Positions 53,005 through 61,507 are shown, numbered from the stretch's first letter. The stretch is 64,000 nt of DNA from Puniceicoccaceae bacterium Marseille-Q1082 (GCA_904424815.1 CAJGBI010000002.1:124001-188000); one strand, 5' to 3'. Notes: generated by a model from the letters alone, not told the origin. Numbers and translations: made by a program.

Positions 53005-53173
53005 AAAAGACATATATCCGCCGATTCCGCCCCTATGCAAGCAAATTCGCGGGCATTCCCGCCGTCGCCGCCGCCGAAAATCCGCGCGCCGCGTCAAAAA
53101 AAAATTGCATTGCGGGGCAAAATGGGAGATACTCGGATTTTAAACAACCAATCCAAACGCAATTATACATATT

Positions 53174-54115
53174 ATGAACAGAAGAGATTTCACCAAGACC
53201 GCTTTCGCCGCCGTCTGCGGAGCGGCCGCAGCCCCCGCCGCAACCTTCGCCCAATCGGGAGGAAAGGATCCCGCGTTCAAGTGCAAATTCGCCCCGAACC
53301 TCGGGCAAATGCGCGAAACTTGCAAGGGTATGTCGCCCGAAGACAAAATCCGCTATTTCTACGACAGGGGCTTCAGGGCGCTCGAAGACAACGGAATGCC
53401 CGGCCGCCCGCGGGAAGTCCAGGACGCCATCGCCAAGACAATGGAGAAGCTCGGCATGGAGATGGGGGTGTTCGTCGCCCACGCCGAATGGGGCAACGCC
53501 TCAATGACAGGCAACCGCATCGACATGAAAAAGCGCCAGCGCGACCCCCAGGCCTGCCGCGAATACTGGGCCGACAAAATGAAAAACGTCTGCGAGCTCG
53601 CAAAGAGGGTCAACGCAAAGTGGTGCACGGTGGTTCCCGGGCTCGAAGACCCGAGCCTCGAATACGAATACCAGTTCGCCAATGTCGCCGACCACTTGAA
53701 GCGCATCTGCGAAGTTCTCGAAAAGAACAACGGGCCGACGATAGTCCTCGAACCCCTTAACATAAAGAACCACCCGAGCCTCTGGCTGAAACGCATTCCG
53801 CAGGCGTACGCGCTGTGCAAGGCGGTCGGCAGCAAACACTGCAAAATTCTCGACGACCTCTACCACCAGCAGATCACCGAAGGGTGCCTGATTCCCAACA
53901 TAGACGAGGCGTGGGATGAAATAGCGTACTTCCAGGTCGGCGACGTGCCCGGGCGCAACGAGCCCACTACAGGCGAAATCAACTACAAAAACGTATTTAA
54001 ACACATTTGGGACAAGGGATACCGCGGAATAATAGGCATGGAACACGGGCAGAGCGACTGGTCGAAAGCCGGCGACGAAAAGCTCGTGGCCGCCTACCGC
54101 TCCGTAGACCTCTGA
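53174..54115 (+). CDS. Tat-exported TIM-barrel hydroxypyruvate isomerase-like protein (copy 2)
   Basis: A 313-residue paralogue of the 37726 gene. Twin-arginine signal RRDFTK at residues 3-8, then an Ala-rich segment to about 26. It shows the same landmarks: GRNEPTTGEINYKNVF, IWDKGYRGIIGMEHG, and metal-ligand candidates Glu in IVLEPLN, Asp in ILDDLYH, His-position replaced by Gln in YFQVGDVPG, and Glu in MEHG. The His-to-Gln change at the third ligand, compared with SFHVADAPG in the 37726 protein, is notable. It is the outer gene of the left inverted-repeat arm, which begins in its last codons. Confidence 0.82.
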   Translation: MNRRDFTKTAFAAVCGAAAAPAATFAQSGGKDPAFKCKFAPNLGQMRETCKGMSPEDKIRYFYDRGFRALEDNGMPGRPREVQDAIAKTMEKLGMEMGVFVAHAEWGNASMTGNRIDMKKRQRDPQACREYWADKMKNVCELAKRVNAKWCTVVPGLEDPSLEYEYQFANVADHLKRICEVLEKNNGPTIVLEPLNIKNHPSLWLKRIPQAYALCKAVGSKHCKILDDLYHQQITEGCLIPNIDEAWDEIAYFQVGDVPGRNEPTTGEINYKNVFKHIWDKGYRGIIGMEHGQSDWSKAGDEKLVAAYRSVDL

Positions 54116-54370
54116 TTTTGCATGGGCGCGCGGAACTGCCGCCGATGTCCCGTTTAAAAAAGAAGAGTCCGCCGCCGCTCCCGCGGGCGGACTCTTTTTA
54201 ATTCCCGCCCGGGCGGCTAGCCCGCACCGATTCGGTGAACAGTTGTGTTAAGAAATGCCCGCGCGCGCCAACGCGACGCGCGGGGAGTTGCGTCTCTATG
54301 GGATAGCTGGGATAGGCGAATTGCAAGGCAACCGCCGCAGGGAACTTAGCCCGTTCATCGGAAGGCGCGC
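54108..54370 (+). repeat. Left arm of a near-identical inverted repeat
   Basis: 263 bp beginning in the last codons (ACCTCTGA) of the 53174 gene and ending 21 bp before the carboxyltransferase stop. Its reverse complement recurs at 60285-60546 with only a few substitutions and one 1-base indel. It carries a bidirectional terminator at 54161-54199 and a short CACCGATTCGGTG hairpin. No transposase-like frame lies inside; the small frames it does contain are spurious. Confidence 0.92.
54161..54199 (+). terminator. Bidirectional terminator in the left repeat arm
   Basis: Stem AAGAGTCCGCC (54163-54173) with GGCGGACTCTT (54186-54196), A-rich to the left and T-rich to the right. It sits between the convergent 53174 gene and the carboxyltransferase gene and can serve both. 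Confidence 0.85.
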
Positions 54371-54391
54371 CGCCAGCCTGCGCGCGGCAGA

Positions 54392-55861
54392 TTATGCGAA
54401 CTCCACTGAGACGTCTTTTTCCACGCCGTCTATGGTGATGCGCAGCTTCTCGGGGGCTTTCGAAGCGGACGCCTTTTGGATTTTTTCCTCGGGCTTTTTA
54501 AGCTCGAAAGCCGAACGGGGCTTCTTGTAGAGATCTTCGAGCTGCTGGGGGAACATGGCGTAGATTACGCAGTGCTCGTCGTCGTCCTTTATGCCCTTTT
54601 CGCGCAGAGCCTTGCGCAGATCCTCCATGCCGGGCTTTTTGAGGTCTGCGGGGCGGCAGTCGATCGGGTCTTTCTTGGCCTTTTCCTGCGCGAGCTTGCG
54701 GACTTCCGGGTCGACGGGGGCGGGCGTGCGCCCGTAGTAGCCGAGGGCGATGTCCATCGCTTGCGGCGTGAACATCTTCCAGCGCCCGAATTTGACGTTC
54801 ATCATCGCCTGGGTGCCGACGATCTGGGAAGTCGGCGTGACGAGCGGAATCCAGCCGAGCTTTTCGCGCACGTAGGGGACTTCCGCAAACACTTCGTCGA
54901 ACTTGTCCTCCATGTTCTGCTCTTTGAGCTGCACGCGGAAGTTGGAAAGCATTCCGCCGGGCACCTGGTAGACTAGCGCGTCGGTGTCGATTACCTCGTT
55001 TTTGAGCGCGGTGTAGAAGCCGAGCTTGTCGTAGACCCCCTGAAAATACTTGCGCAGTTCGGCGAGCTTTTCGAGGTCGTAGTCGGGGCGGCGCGGGTTG
55101 TTTTCGAGCATCGCCATCATGCGGGCGGTGTCCGGCTGGCCGGTTCCGTTGGCGAACGGGGAAATTGAGGTGTCCACGCAATCTACGCCGGCGTCGATTG
55201 CCATGCAATAGGTGGGCGCGCCCATTCCGGCGGTTTCGTGCGTGTGCAGAATCACGGGAACTTTTATGTTGGACTTCAGCCCCCTGACGATTTCCGCCGC
55301 GATATACGGGGGAATGAGCCCCGCCATATCCTTGATTACGACTGCGGAGCAGCCCATTTCTTCGAGTTCGCAGCCCATGCGGACAAAGCTCTCGACAGTG
55401 TGCACGGGGCTGCGGGTGTAGCAGATTGTCCCGTGCGCCTCCTTGCCGGCGCTCTTGGCCGCGTTGATGGAGCATTCCATGTTGCGGGTGTCGTTGAGCG
55501 CGTCGAAGATTCTAAAAATGTCCATTCCGTGCTTGGCGGAGGCGCGGACGAACGCCTCCACAACGTCGTCCGGAAAGTGCGAGTACGCCACTATGTTCTG
55601 CCCCCTGAACAGCATCATGTGCTTGGTTTTGGGGCACGCCTTTTTGAGGGCGTCGAGCCTGTCGAAGGGAAATTCTCCGAGGAAGCGCAGCCCCGCGTCG
55701 ATGGAAGCCCCTCCCCAGGTCTCGAGTGCGTTGAAGCCCATGCCGTCGAGAATGGGACAGGCGGGGAGCATCATGGAAGTCGGCATGCGGGTCGCCGCGA
55801 GCGACTGGTGGCCGTCGCGCAGGACGGTGTTATTGAAGACTACGGGTTTGTTTGTTGCCAT
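54392..55861 (-). CDS. Carboxyltransferase subunit (transcarboxylase 5S / OadA / PycB-like) without a biotin domain
   Basis: A 489-residue pyruvate/oxaloacetate carboxyltransferase. Active-site residues match the transcarboxylase 5S pattern: Asp16 in LRDGHQS, the carboxylated Lys177 in VIKDMAGL, and His206/His208 in LHTHETAG. The conserved PVC-type segment VPGGMLSNFRVQL and FPQQ near the C-terminus are present. The C-terminus ends after a short linker, with no MKM biotin site, so a separate biotin carrier must exist. With mutAB and fumarase it suits methylmalonyl-CoA:pyruvate transcarboxylase or oxaloacetate decarboxylase function. Divergent from miaB. Confidence 0.9.
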   Translation of the reverse strand: MATNKPVVFNNTVLRDGHQSLAATRMPTSMMLPACPILDGMGFNALETWGGASIDAGLRFLGEFPFDRLDALKKACPKTKHMMLFRGQNIVAYSHFPDDVVEAFVRASAKHGMDIFRIFDALNDTRNMECSINAAKSAGKEAHGTICYTRSPVHTVESFVRMGCELEEMGCSAVVIKDMAGLIPPYIAAEIVRGLKSNIKVPVILHTHETAGMGAPTYCMAIDAGVDCVDTSISPFANGTGQPDTARMMAMLENNPRRPDYDLEKLAELRKYFQGVYDKLGFYTALKNEVIDTDALVYQVPGGMLSNFRVQLKEQNMEDKFDEVFAEVPYVREKLGWIPLVTPTSQIVGTQAMMNVKFGRWKMFTPQAMDIALGYYGRTPAPVDPEVRKLAQEKAKKDPIDCRPADLKKPGMEDLRKALREKGIKDDDEHCVIYAMFPQQLEDLYKKPRSAFELKKPEEKIQKASASKAPEKLRITIDGVEKDVSVEFA

Positions 55862-56044
55862 ATTTCAGTATTCCTTCTTTTGATCCGACCGCAATTCCGG
55901 CGTTCCGAAATAATTTTTTAAAATTCTGCGCGGCTTCGACAAAGCTTGCAAAAGTTTAAAAAACTACCATCGGTTGTATCGGATTAAATTTGCAAGTTGT
56001 AAAATAGGTGTAAAATCGCCCGCGATTTCAAGAAAAAACTGCCG
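55862..56044. promoter_or_regulatory. Divergent promoter region of the carboxyltransferase gene and miaB
   Basis: A 183-bp A+T-rich spacer. Towards miaB, TTGCAA (55990-55995) and TAAAAT (56011-56016) with a 15-bp gap form a weak promoter candidate. Confidence 0.3.
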
Positions 56045-57430
56045 ATGAAAGTCTACCTGCGCACATACGGATGCCAAATGAACGAGCGCGATTCGGAGCA
56101 CATCGCGGCGGATTTCGCCGGCCGCGGATGGGAAATCGCCGACTCTCCCGACGATGCCGACGCGATAATCGTAAACGCATGTTCCGTGCGCGAACAGGCG
56201 GAGCTGAAAGTAGTCGGGCTTTTGGGCAGGCTGGTTTCGGCGCGGCTGGCGCGGCCGCGCGGGGGATTGCCCGCAATAGGCCTCATAGGGTGCATGGCGC
56301 AGAATGTCGGCGCGAAAATCGTGTCCAAATTCCCCGAGATAGACTTTGTGGCGGGCTCCCGCAAAACGGCCGCAGTTGCCGGCATCGCCGAAGAAATCGT
56401 CCGCAGGAGGCTCGCCGGAAGGGGGCACCCGCCTTTGCCCGAGGGAATGGGCAGGCGCACGGCGAAGTTTTCCGACGCCTTTGTGGACGTCTCCGACGAC
56501 CCCTCCGATTTTCTGAAAATCGACAAGCACCTCTCGGCTCCGCCGAGCGCGCTGGTATCGGTAATGCAGGGCTGCCAGATGAACTGCTCGTACTGCATAG
56601 TCCCGAAAGTGCGCGGCGCGCAGCGCTCGCGGCCGATGGCGGACATACTGCGGGAGATCGAGCGCCTCGCGGAGCGCGGCACGCGGGAGGTCACCCTTCT
56701 GGGGCAGGTCGTCAACGCCTACGGGCGGGAATTTCCGCGGGAGGGCGGCATATCCAACTTTGTGAGGCTCCTGCGCGCGGTAAACGAAATCGGTGGAATA
56801 GAGCGCATAAGGTTCACTTCGCCGCACCCGTCGTATTTTTCCGACGAGCTGATAGACTCCTACGGATCTCTCGAAAAGCTTTGCGAATACGTTCACCTGC
56901 CTTTGCAATGGGGCAGCGACGCAATCCTAAAAAAAATGAACCGCCCCTACCGCGCCGGCAGGTTTCTGGACATAGTTTCGCGCCTTAGGAAGCGCGTCCC
57001 GAACATATCCGTGTCAACCGACATAATCGTGGGGTTCCCGGGCGAGACGGAAGAGGATTTCGAGCTCACGCGCTCGGCGTTCCGCGAGGCGGGCTTCGAC
57101 ATGGCTTTCATTTTCAGGTACAGCCCGCGCGCGGGCACGCCGAGCGCCGAAATGCCCGACGACGTTCCGGAGGAGGAAAAGCGGCGGCGCAACGCAGAGC
57201 TGTTGGGCGAGCTCGAAAAGACTTCGCGCGCATACAACGGCTCCCTCGTCGGAAGCGTGCAGGAAGTGCTCGTCGAGGGCCCCGCGCGGCGGGGAGAGGG
57301 CGTCATGATGGGCAGGACGCGCACGCACAGGAAGGCTCTGTTCAAGGCGCCCGAAAGCCTTGCGGGAAGCCTCGCGCGCGTAAGGGTTTTATCGGCAACC
57401 ACAACCGCGCTGGAAGCGGAGTTGGCCTGA
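56045..57430 (+). CDS. miaB: tRNA-2-methylthio-N6-dimethylallyladenosine synthase MiaB
   Basis: A 461-residue radical-SAM methylthiotransferase that modifies A37 of tRNAs reading UNN codons. N-terminal UPF0004 cysteines are Cys10 (YGCQMNE), Cys46 (NACSVRE) and Cys83 (IGCMAQ). The radical-SAM motif CxxxCxxC is in GCQMNCSYC near residue 177. Further family marks are HLPLQWGSDAILKKMNRPY and the TRAM domain at the C-terminus (about 395-455). The length is normal. It lies in the segment bounded by the inverted repeat. Confidence 0.97.
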   Translation: MKVYLRTYGCQMNERDSEHIAADFAGRGWEIADSPDDADAIIVNACSVREQAELKVVGLLGRLVSARLARPRGGLPAIGLIGCMAQNVGAKIVSKFPEIDFVAGSRKTAAVAGIAEEIVRRRLAGRGHPPLPEGMGRRTAKFSDAFVDVSDDPSDFLKIDKHLSAPPSALVSVMQGCQMNCSYCIVPKVRGAQRSRPMADILREIERLAERGTREVTLLGQVVNAYGREFPREGGISNFVRLLRAVNEIGGIERIRFTSPHPSYFSDELIDSYGSLEKLCEYVHLPLQWGSDAILKKMNRPYRAGRFLDIVSRLRKRVPNISVSTDIIVGFPGETEEDFELTRSAFREAGFDMAFIFRYSPRAGTPSAEMPDDVPEEEKRRRNAELLGELEKTSRAYNGSLVGSVQEVLVEGPARRGEGVMMGRTRTHRKALFKAPESLAGSLARVRVLSATTTALEAELA

Positions 57431-57550
57431 GAACCCCCGATTCCTTGCCGGTTTCGGCAGGCTCGGGAAATTTGCGTGTTGAATATTTCCGAAAATCCCC
57501 TAAACTTTTAAATGTTGCACCAAAAAATCTTACTGAAACGGAGGGGTAAA

Positions 57551-59011
57551 ATGAAATCTGTTTTGAAGGCCGTTTGCGCGCTAGCTTCGCTCGCCGCCGC
57601 GCTGAATGCGGGGGAGCCCGAAATAAAGCCCGACGATTTCCGAAACGTCTATGGGATAGCGTGGCGCGGGACTGCCGACGAAAACCTCGACTTCGCCCGC
57701 CAAATGGGCTACACCCACGTATTTTACCAGTGGGGCATGGAGCGCAACCCAAAAGCCAAAGGATTCAAGTTTTTTATAGAGTCGCCCGAATACGCGGTAT
57801 ATCCGCGAGTAATCGACACGACGAAAAAATATTCTCCGGAGCAAATCAAATGGTGGGAAACCAACTGTTCCCTCCTGAGCCTCGACAAGCCGTTCCCGTG
57901 GAATATCGCCCCCGGGTGGAGAAGCGGCAAGGGGTTCACCGCCACGCTCGACCTCCAGCAGAAGAGGGTCATCAGGGAGATAACGGACAAGATAATAGAG
58001 CGGGTGAAGAAAATCGAGGAGCAAACCCCCGGATTTAAGTTCGCGGGGTTCGCGTGGGACGTCCCCCAGCCCGCCGGCGACTTCTGGGACGGAACGAAAG
58101 ACGACTGGTTTGCGAACGGCCGCCAGGTGACGCTCGCGCACTGGACGGGGAAAGATTCGGGCATAAGGCACCCCGACACCGTCCACGACTACCCGACATA
58201 TTCGCAAGGGCACATGGAATTTTACAGGCATCTCTTCGAGCGCGCGCGGGCGGAGCTCAACAAAGACGCAAAATTCATAGTCGAACCCGGCGGCCCCTAC
58301 GAACAGTGGGTGAAATTTTTCGAATCCCCGCCGTACAGTGAAATGAAGCCCGAAGAGCGTAAAAAATATGAGGCCGACCTCGTGGCGGTTGAAGCCGCCA
58401 CCACGGATTTCGTGACGGACAAGCGGCTGTTCGCCAAGGGCACGGTAAAGCCGTCGCAGATGTGCTCGACGACGCCCAACGCTTTTGAGGAGCCCGTCTC
58501 GCGCGAGATTGCGGGGCTTGCGGCGGCCAACGGCGCGTGGACGGCGTTTTTCGGAATGCCCGAGGGCAACGGGCACACGCCCGGGTTCAGGAGCATTTCG
58601 CAGATGCCCGCGCGCCTGAAACTCGTAAAGGCCATACCCGTATGGGAAAACATTCTCAACGTGCCGCTCGAAAAGCGCAAATGGGACGGAAAAACTTACG
58701 AGAGCCCGACGGCGCGGATTTCCTCCGGAGCCTACTCGGGACTCCAGCCCGAGACGGACAAGCTGTTTTTCGTGTTCCTTTCGGCGGACGGAAAGGCGAA
58801 AATTCCGGAGGGGTACGAGGCGGGCCCGATATATCTCGCCGACGGCCTGTTCAGGGAGATACGCCCGCTCTTCGACAACCCAAAGAGCTCGTACCAGCGC
58901 ACTCTCCAGGACGGGCGGACGATGAAAATCGAGAACTCCGAAATAATGCCGACAGCCTCATACATAATAAACAACGGCTATATAATGCACCTGAGAAAGA
59001 AGGCGAAATAG
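57551..59011 (+). CDS. Exported protein of unknown function, possibly TIM-barrel glycosidase-like
   Basis: A 486-residue protein with a Sec signal (MKSVLKAVCALASLAAALNAG). The start at 57551 is preceded by a textbook GGAGG. It contains VYGIAWRGTADENLDFARQMGYTHVF near the N-terminus and KFAGFAWDVPQPAGDFWDG and KFIVEPGGPYEQWV in the middle, a layout like a (beta/alpha) barrel with Asp/Glu at strand ends, but I recognise no named family. Possible roles include glycan or polysaccharide processing, as for neighbouring exported enzymes. No operon partner: miaB is 120 bp upstream on the same strand. Confidence 0.6.
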   Translation: MKSVLKAVCALASLAAALNAGEPEIKPDDFRNVYGIAWRGTADENLDFARQMGYTHVFYQWGMERNPKAKGFKFFIESPEYAVYPRVIDTTKKYSPEQIKWWETNCSLLSLDKPFPWNIAPGWRSGKGFTATLDLQQKRVIREITDKIIERVKKIEEQTPGFKFAGFAWDVPQPAGDFWDGTKDDWFANGRQVTLAHWTGKDSGIRHPDTVHDYPTYSQGHMEFYRHLFERARAELNKDAKFIVEPGGPYEQWVKFFESPPYSEMKPEERKKYEADLVAVEAATTDFVTDKRLFAKGTVKPSQMCSTTPNAFEEPVSREIAGLAAANGAWTAFFGMPEGNGHTPGFRSISQMPARLKLVKAIPVWENILNVPLEKRKWDGKTYESPTARISSGAYSGLQPETDKLFFVFLSADGKAKIPEGYEAGPIYLADGLFREIRPLFDNPKSSYQRTLQDGRTMKIENSEIMPTASYIINNGYIMHLRKKAK

Positions 59012-59163
59012 GCTGCCGTTGAAAAACGGCGCAGCGAAAGACAAAAGCGGAGAACTCCGCCGCATTTTGGAATTGAAGCCTGCTGGGCGACGCATAGCCG
59101 CAGGGGGAGGCGCGCAAATTCGGGCGTATTTCGCCTGTATAACGCATTCAAAAGATGCGGCTG

Positions 59164-59523
59164 CTATCGGGCGGCGGATTTTCTGTTCGCGCTTCCCCAG
59201 TCGCACATCGCGTCCAGCACGGGAATCAGCGACTCGCCTTTTCTTGTGAGCGAATACTCGACTTTCGGCGGTATCTGCGCGTAGGCTTTGCGTTCTACAA
59301 TGCCGTCCGCCTCCAGTTCCCTCAGCGACGCCGCAAGCGTTTTGAAGGAAATCGTGCCGATTTTCCTCTTCAGCTCGTTGAACCTCAATACAGGGCCGGT
59401 TTCGGCAATCCAGAACAGGATTATCATTTTGTATTTTCCGCCTATCGCAGAGAGCGTGTATCCGAAGCCCGTATCCTCCAGCCTGACGCCAGTTTTGCTG
59501 CACAGTTTGCCGGCTTTTCTCAT
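59164..59523 (-). CDS. HxlR-family transcriptional regulator
   Basis: A 119-residue winged-helix regulator. Family pattern: TLSAIGGKYKMIILFWI, then RFNELKRKIGTISFKTLAASLRELEADGIVER and the wing KVEYSLTRKGESLIPVL. A Cys near the N-terminus (Cys8) resembles the redox-sensing Cys of some HxlR members. It is divergent from a flavin-reductase-like gene (59736) and the spacer contains two TACT/AGTA inverted repeats, so it probably represses that gene in response to reactive electrophiles or redox stress. The start at 59523 is the first ATG. Confidence 0.92.
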   Translation of the reverse strand: MRKAGKLCSKTGVRLEDTGFGYTLSAIGGKYKMIILFWIAETGPVLRFNELKRKIGTISFKTLAASLRELEADGIVERKAYAQIPPKVEYSLTRKGESLIPVLDAMCDWGSANRKSAAR

Positions 59524-59735
59524 GCTCTACTTTTGGTTAGTATATAACATATTTGTGCGTACTTTACAAAAAGTAAAAAATCCCGTATGATAAAATCAAT
59601 GAAATTTTCAATTCACAGGCGGCAAAACGCCGGAGGCTAGCCGAAAATCCGAAATTCCGCGGCAGCTCCGCGCGGCGGCGGAGGCAATCCGAACGCCCAA
59701 CGCCATTTACGGCAACTGCAACGAAAGGAAATATC
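59524..59735. promoter_or_regulatory. Divergent promoter region of the HxlR gene and the flavin reductase
   Basis: A 212-bp spacer with an A+T-rich half next to the regulator. TATAAC at 59543-59548 is a -10 candidate lying between two operator-like repeats. Confidence 0.4.
59528..59575. promoter_or_regulatory. Two candidate HxlR operators (TACT-N7/8-AGTA)
   Basis: TACTTTTGGTTAGTA at 59528-59542 and TACTTTACAAAAAGTA at 59560-59575: two imperfect inverted repeats with TACT/AGTA ends, similar in style to known HxlR-family (YodB-type) operators. They flank a TATAAC. Direct regulation by the adjacent HxlR is inferred. Confidence 0.5.
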
Positions 59736-60275
59736 ATGAAAATATTGGCAATCACCGGAAGCCCGCGCAGGCGTGGCAATTCGTCGAGGTTAGCGGACGA
59801 GTTTATCGCCGGCGCCGAGGAATCGGGCTGCGAAGTAATCCGCTTCGACGCGGCTTTCAAAAAAATCCACCCATGCGTAGCATGCGAAAAATGCCATAGC
59901 GGCGACGGCGGATGCGCGTTCAAGGACGACATGCAAGAGCTCAACCCGCATCTCTTGGAGGCGGACGGAGTGGTATTCGCCTCCCCAATATACTACTACG
60001 GAATGAACTCCCAGATAAGGAGCGTAATAGACAGGTTTTACGCCAACGACGCCGCGCTGCATGTCCCGAAAAAGACGGCGCTTCTGCTGTCTTTTGCGGA
60101 CGACACTTTGGAATCAGCGGAGGGCGCAATCGCTTCATACAGGGGCATGGCGAATTTTCTCGGCTGGAAAGACGCGGGGGTTGTCGCCGCAAAAGGCTGC
60201 CACGCCGCAGGCGACGTCGATAACACAGAATACCTGAAAGAAGCGCGCCGCCTTGGAAGAAACTTCGCCAAATAA
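59736..60275 (+). CDS. NADPH-dependent FMN reductase/flavodoxin-fold iron-sulfur-like flavoprotein
   Basis: A 179-residue flavodoxin-fold protein. FMN-binding loop GSPRRRGNSSRLADE near the start and ASPIYYYGMNSQIRSVIDR in the middle. A Cys cluster PCVACEKCHSGDGGC near residue 47-60 suggests an Fe-S site as in iron-sulfur flavoproteins. AAAGGAAA precedes the ATG. It is probably an electron-transfer or detoxifying reductase induced via the divergent HxlR regulator. The right repeat arm begins 10 bp after its stop. Confidence 0.88.
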   Translation: MKILAITGSPRRRGNSSRLADEFIAGAEESGCEVIRFDAAFKKIHPCVACEKCHSGDGGCAFKDDMQELNPHLLEADGVVFASPIYYYGMNSQIRSVIDRFYANDAALHVPKKTALLLSFADDTLESAEGAIASYRGMANFLGWKDAGVVAAKGCHAAGDVDNTEYLKEARRLGRNFAK

Positions 60276-60284
60276 AGGCGCAAA

Positions 60285-60546
60285 GCGCGCCTTCCAATGA
60301 AGGGGCTAAGTCCCTGCGGCGGTTGCCTTGCAATTCGCCTATCCCAGCTATCCCATAGAAACGCAACTCCCCGCGCGTCGCGTTGGCGCGCGCGGGCATT
60401 TCTTAACACAACTGTTCACCGAATCGGTGCGGGCTAGCCGCCCGGGCGGGAATTAAAAAGAGTCCGCCCGCGGGAGCGGCGGCGGACTCTTCTTTTTTAA
60501 ACGGGACATCGGCGGCAGTTCCGCGCGCCCATGCAAAATCAGAGGT
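60285..60546 (-). repeat. Right arm of the near-identical inverted repeat
   Basis: 262 bp, the reverse complement of 54108-54370 apart from a few substitutions and one 1-base indel. Its outer end lies in the last codons (complement of ACCTCTGA) of the aminotransferase gene, and its inner end is 10 bp after the flavin-reductase stop. It includes a copy of the bidirectional terminator. Confidence 0.92.
60455..60498 (-). terminator. Bidirectional terminator in the right repeat arm
   Basis: Stem 60458-60468 with 60481-60491, same sequence as the left-arm copy, with A/T runs on both sides. It sits between the convergent flavin-reductase and aminotransferase genes. Confidence 0.85.
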
Positions 60547-61405
60547 GGACGCCGATTTTCGGCGCTACTTCATTAAAAGCTTCGATTAGGCGCTTTGTGA
60601 TTTCGCCGGGTTTGCCGTCGCCGATTACGCGCTTGTCGAGCTCGACGAGGGGAATGAGCTTGGCGGCGGTGCCGGTCAGGAAACATTCGTCCGCCGTCCA
60701 GATGTCAAAGCGCGTAATGGGGGTTTCGAGAAGCTCTATTCCGAGCTTCTTGGCAAGCTCTATTACGGTGCCGCGGGTCATGCCGCCGAGCGAGCCGCAG
60801 CTGATGGGAGGGGTAATCAGCTTGCCGTCGAAAACGATGAACACGTTGTCCCCGCTGCATTCGGCGACATACCCCTCGTTGTTGAGAAGGAGGCATTCCT
60901 CGTAGCCCGAATTGTGCGCCTCGATTTTCGCGAGAATGTTGTTGAGATAGTTGAGGCTCTTGACCATCGGCGGGAGAGCCGCCTGGGAATTGCGGCGCGT
61001 GGGGACGGTGAGGGCTTTGAGCCCGCATTCGTAGAGCTCTTTGGGGTAGAGCTGGATTTCGTCGGCTATTATGACGAGCTGCGGATCCTCGCAGGAGAAC
61101 GGCGAGAGCCCGAGCTTGCCCCTGCCGCGCGAGACCACGAGGCGGATATAGCCGTCCTGGAGGCCGTTGGTACGGCAGGCGTCGCACACGGCGTCGATTA
61201 TCTGCTGTTTCGACCATGGCATGTCGAGCATTATGGCCTTTGCGGAGCGGAATAGGCGGTCTATGTGCTTGTCGAGCTTGAATACGTTGCCGCTGTAAAG
61301 GCGGATTCCCTCAAAGATTCCGTCGCCGTAAAGAAAACCGTGGTCGAAGACCGACACCTTTGCGTCGTCCTTGTCGTAATACTTTCCGTTGATGTAGACT
61401 TTCAT
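60539..61405 (-). CDS. ilvE: Class IV aminotransferase, probably branched-chain (IlvE-like)
   Basis: A 288-residue PLP enzyme. The start at 61405 was chosen because GGGAA precedes it and MKVYINGKYY is the usual N-terminus. Motifs: DHGFLYGDGIFEGIR, the PLP lysine Lys149 in PPMVKSLNYLNNILAK, AECSGDNVFIV and SCGSLGGMTRGTVIELA. The overall form matches IlvE of the short type; a D-amino-acid or 4-amino-4-deoxychorismate role cannot be excluded. It is followed by the right repeat arm, whose end overlaps its stop. Confidence 0.88.
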   Translation of the reverse strand: MKVYINGKYYDKDDAKVSVFDHGFLYGDGIFEGIRLYSGNVFKLDKHIDRLFRSAKAIMLDMPWSKQQIIDAVCDACRTNGLQDGYIRLVVSRGRGKLGLSPFSCEDPQLVIIADEIQLYPKELYECGLKALTVPTRRNSQAALPPMVKSLNYLNNILAKIEAHNSGYEECLLLNNEGYVAECSGDNVFIVFDGKLITPPISCGSLGGMTRGTVIELAKKLGIELLETPITRFDIWTADECFLTGTAAKLIPLVELDKRVIGDGKPGEITKRLIEAFNEVAPKIGVHL

Positions 61406-61507
61406 ATTTTTCCCATGCATTAAAAATTTCCGCGCGGCGGAAAAATCCGGCTCCGCGGCATCTTATATGCGCAATCTTTTACCCGCCCCGCCGAATCGTC
61501 AAACGAA

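Noticed and set aside
54255-54530. Small open frame starting in the repeat arm (also present in the other arm)
   Set aside because: It runs into the antisense of the carboxyltransferase gene and has no ribosome site; the shared start is due only to the duplicated spacer.
54108-60546. Inverted repeat arms as ends of an insertion sequence or composite transposon
   Set aside because: No transposase or integrase lies between or beside the arms and no flanking target-site duplication is visible; genes inside are mostly housekeeping.
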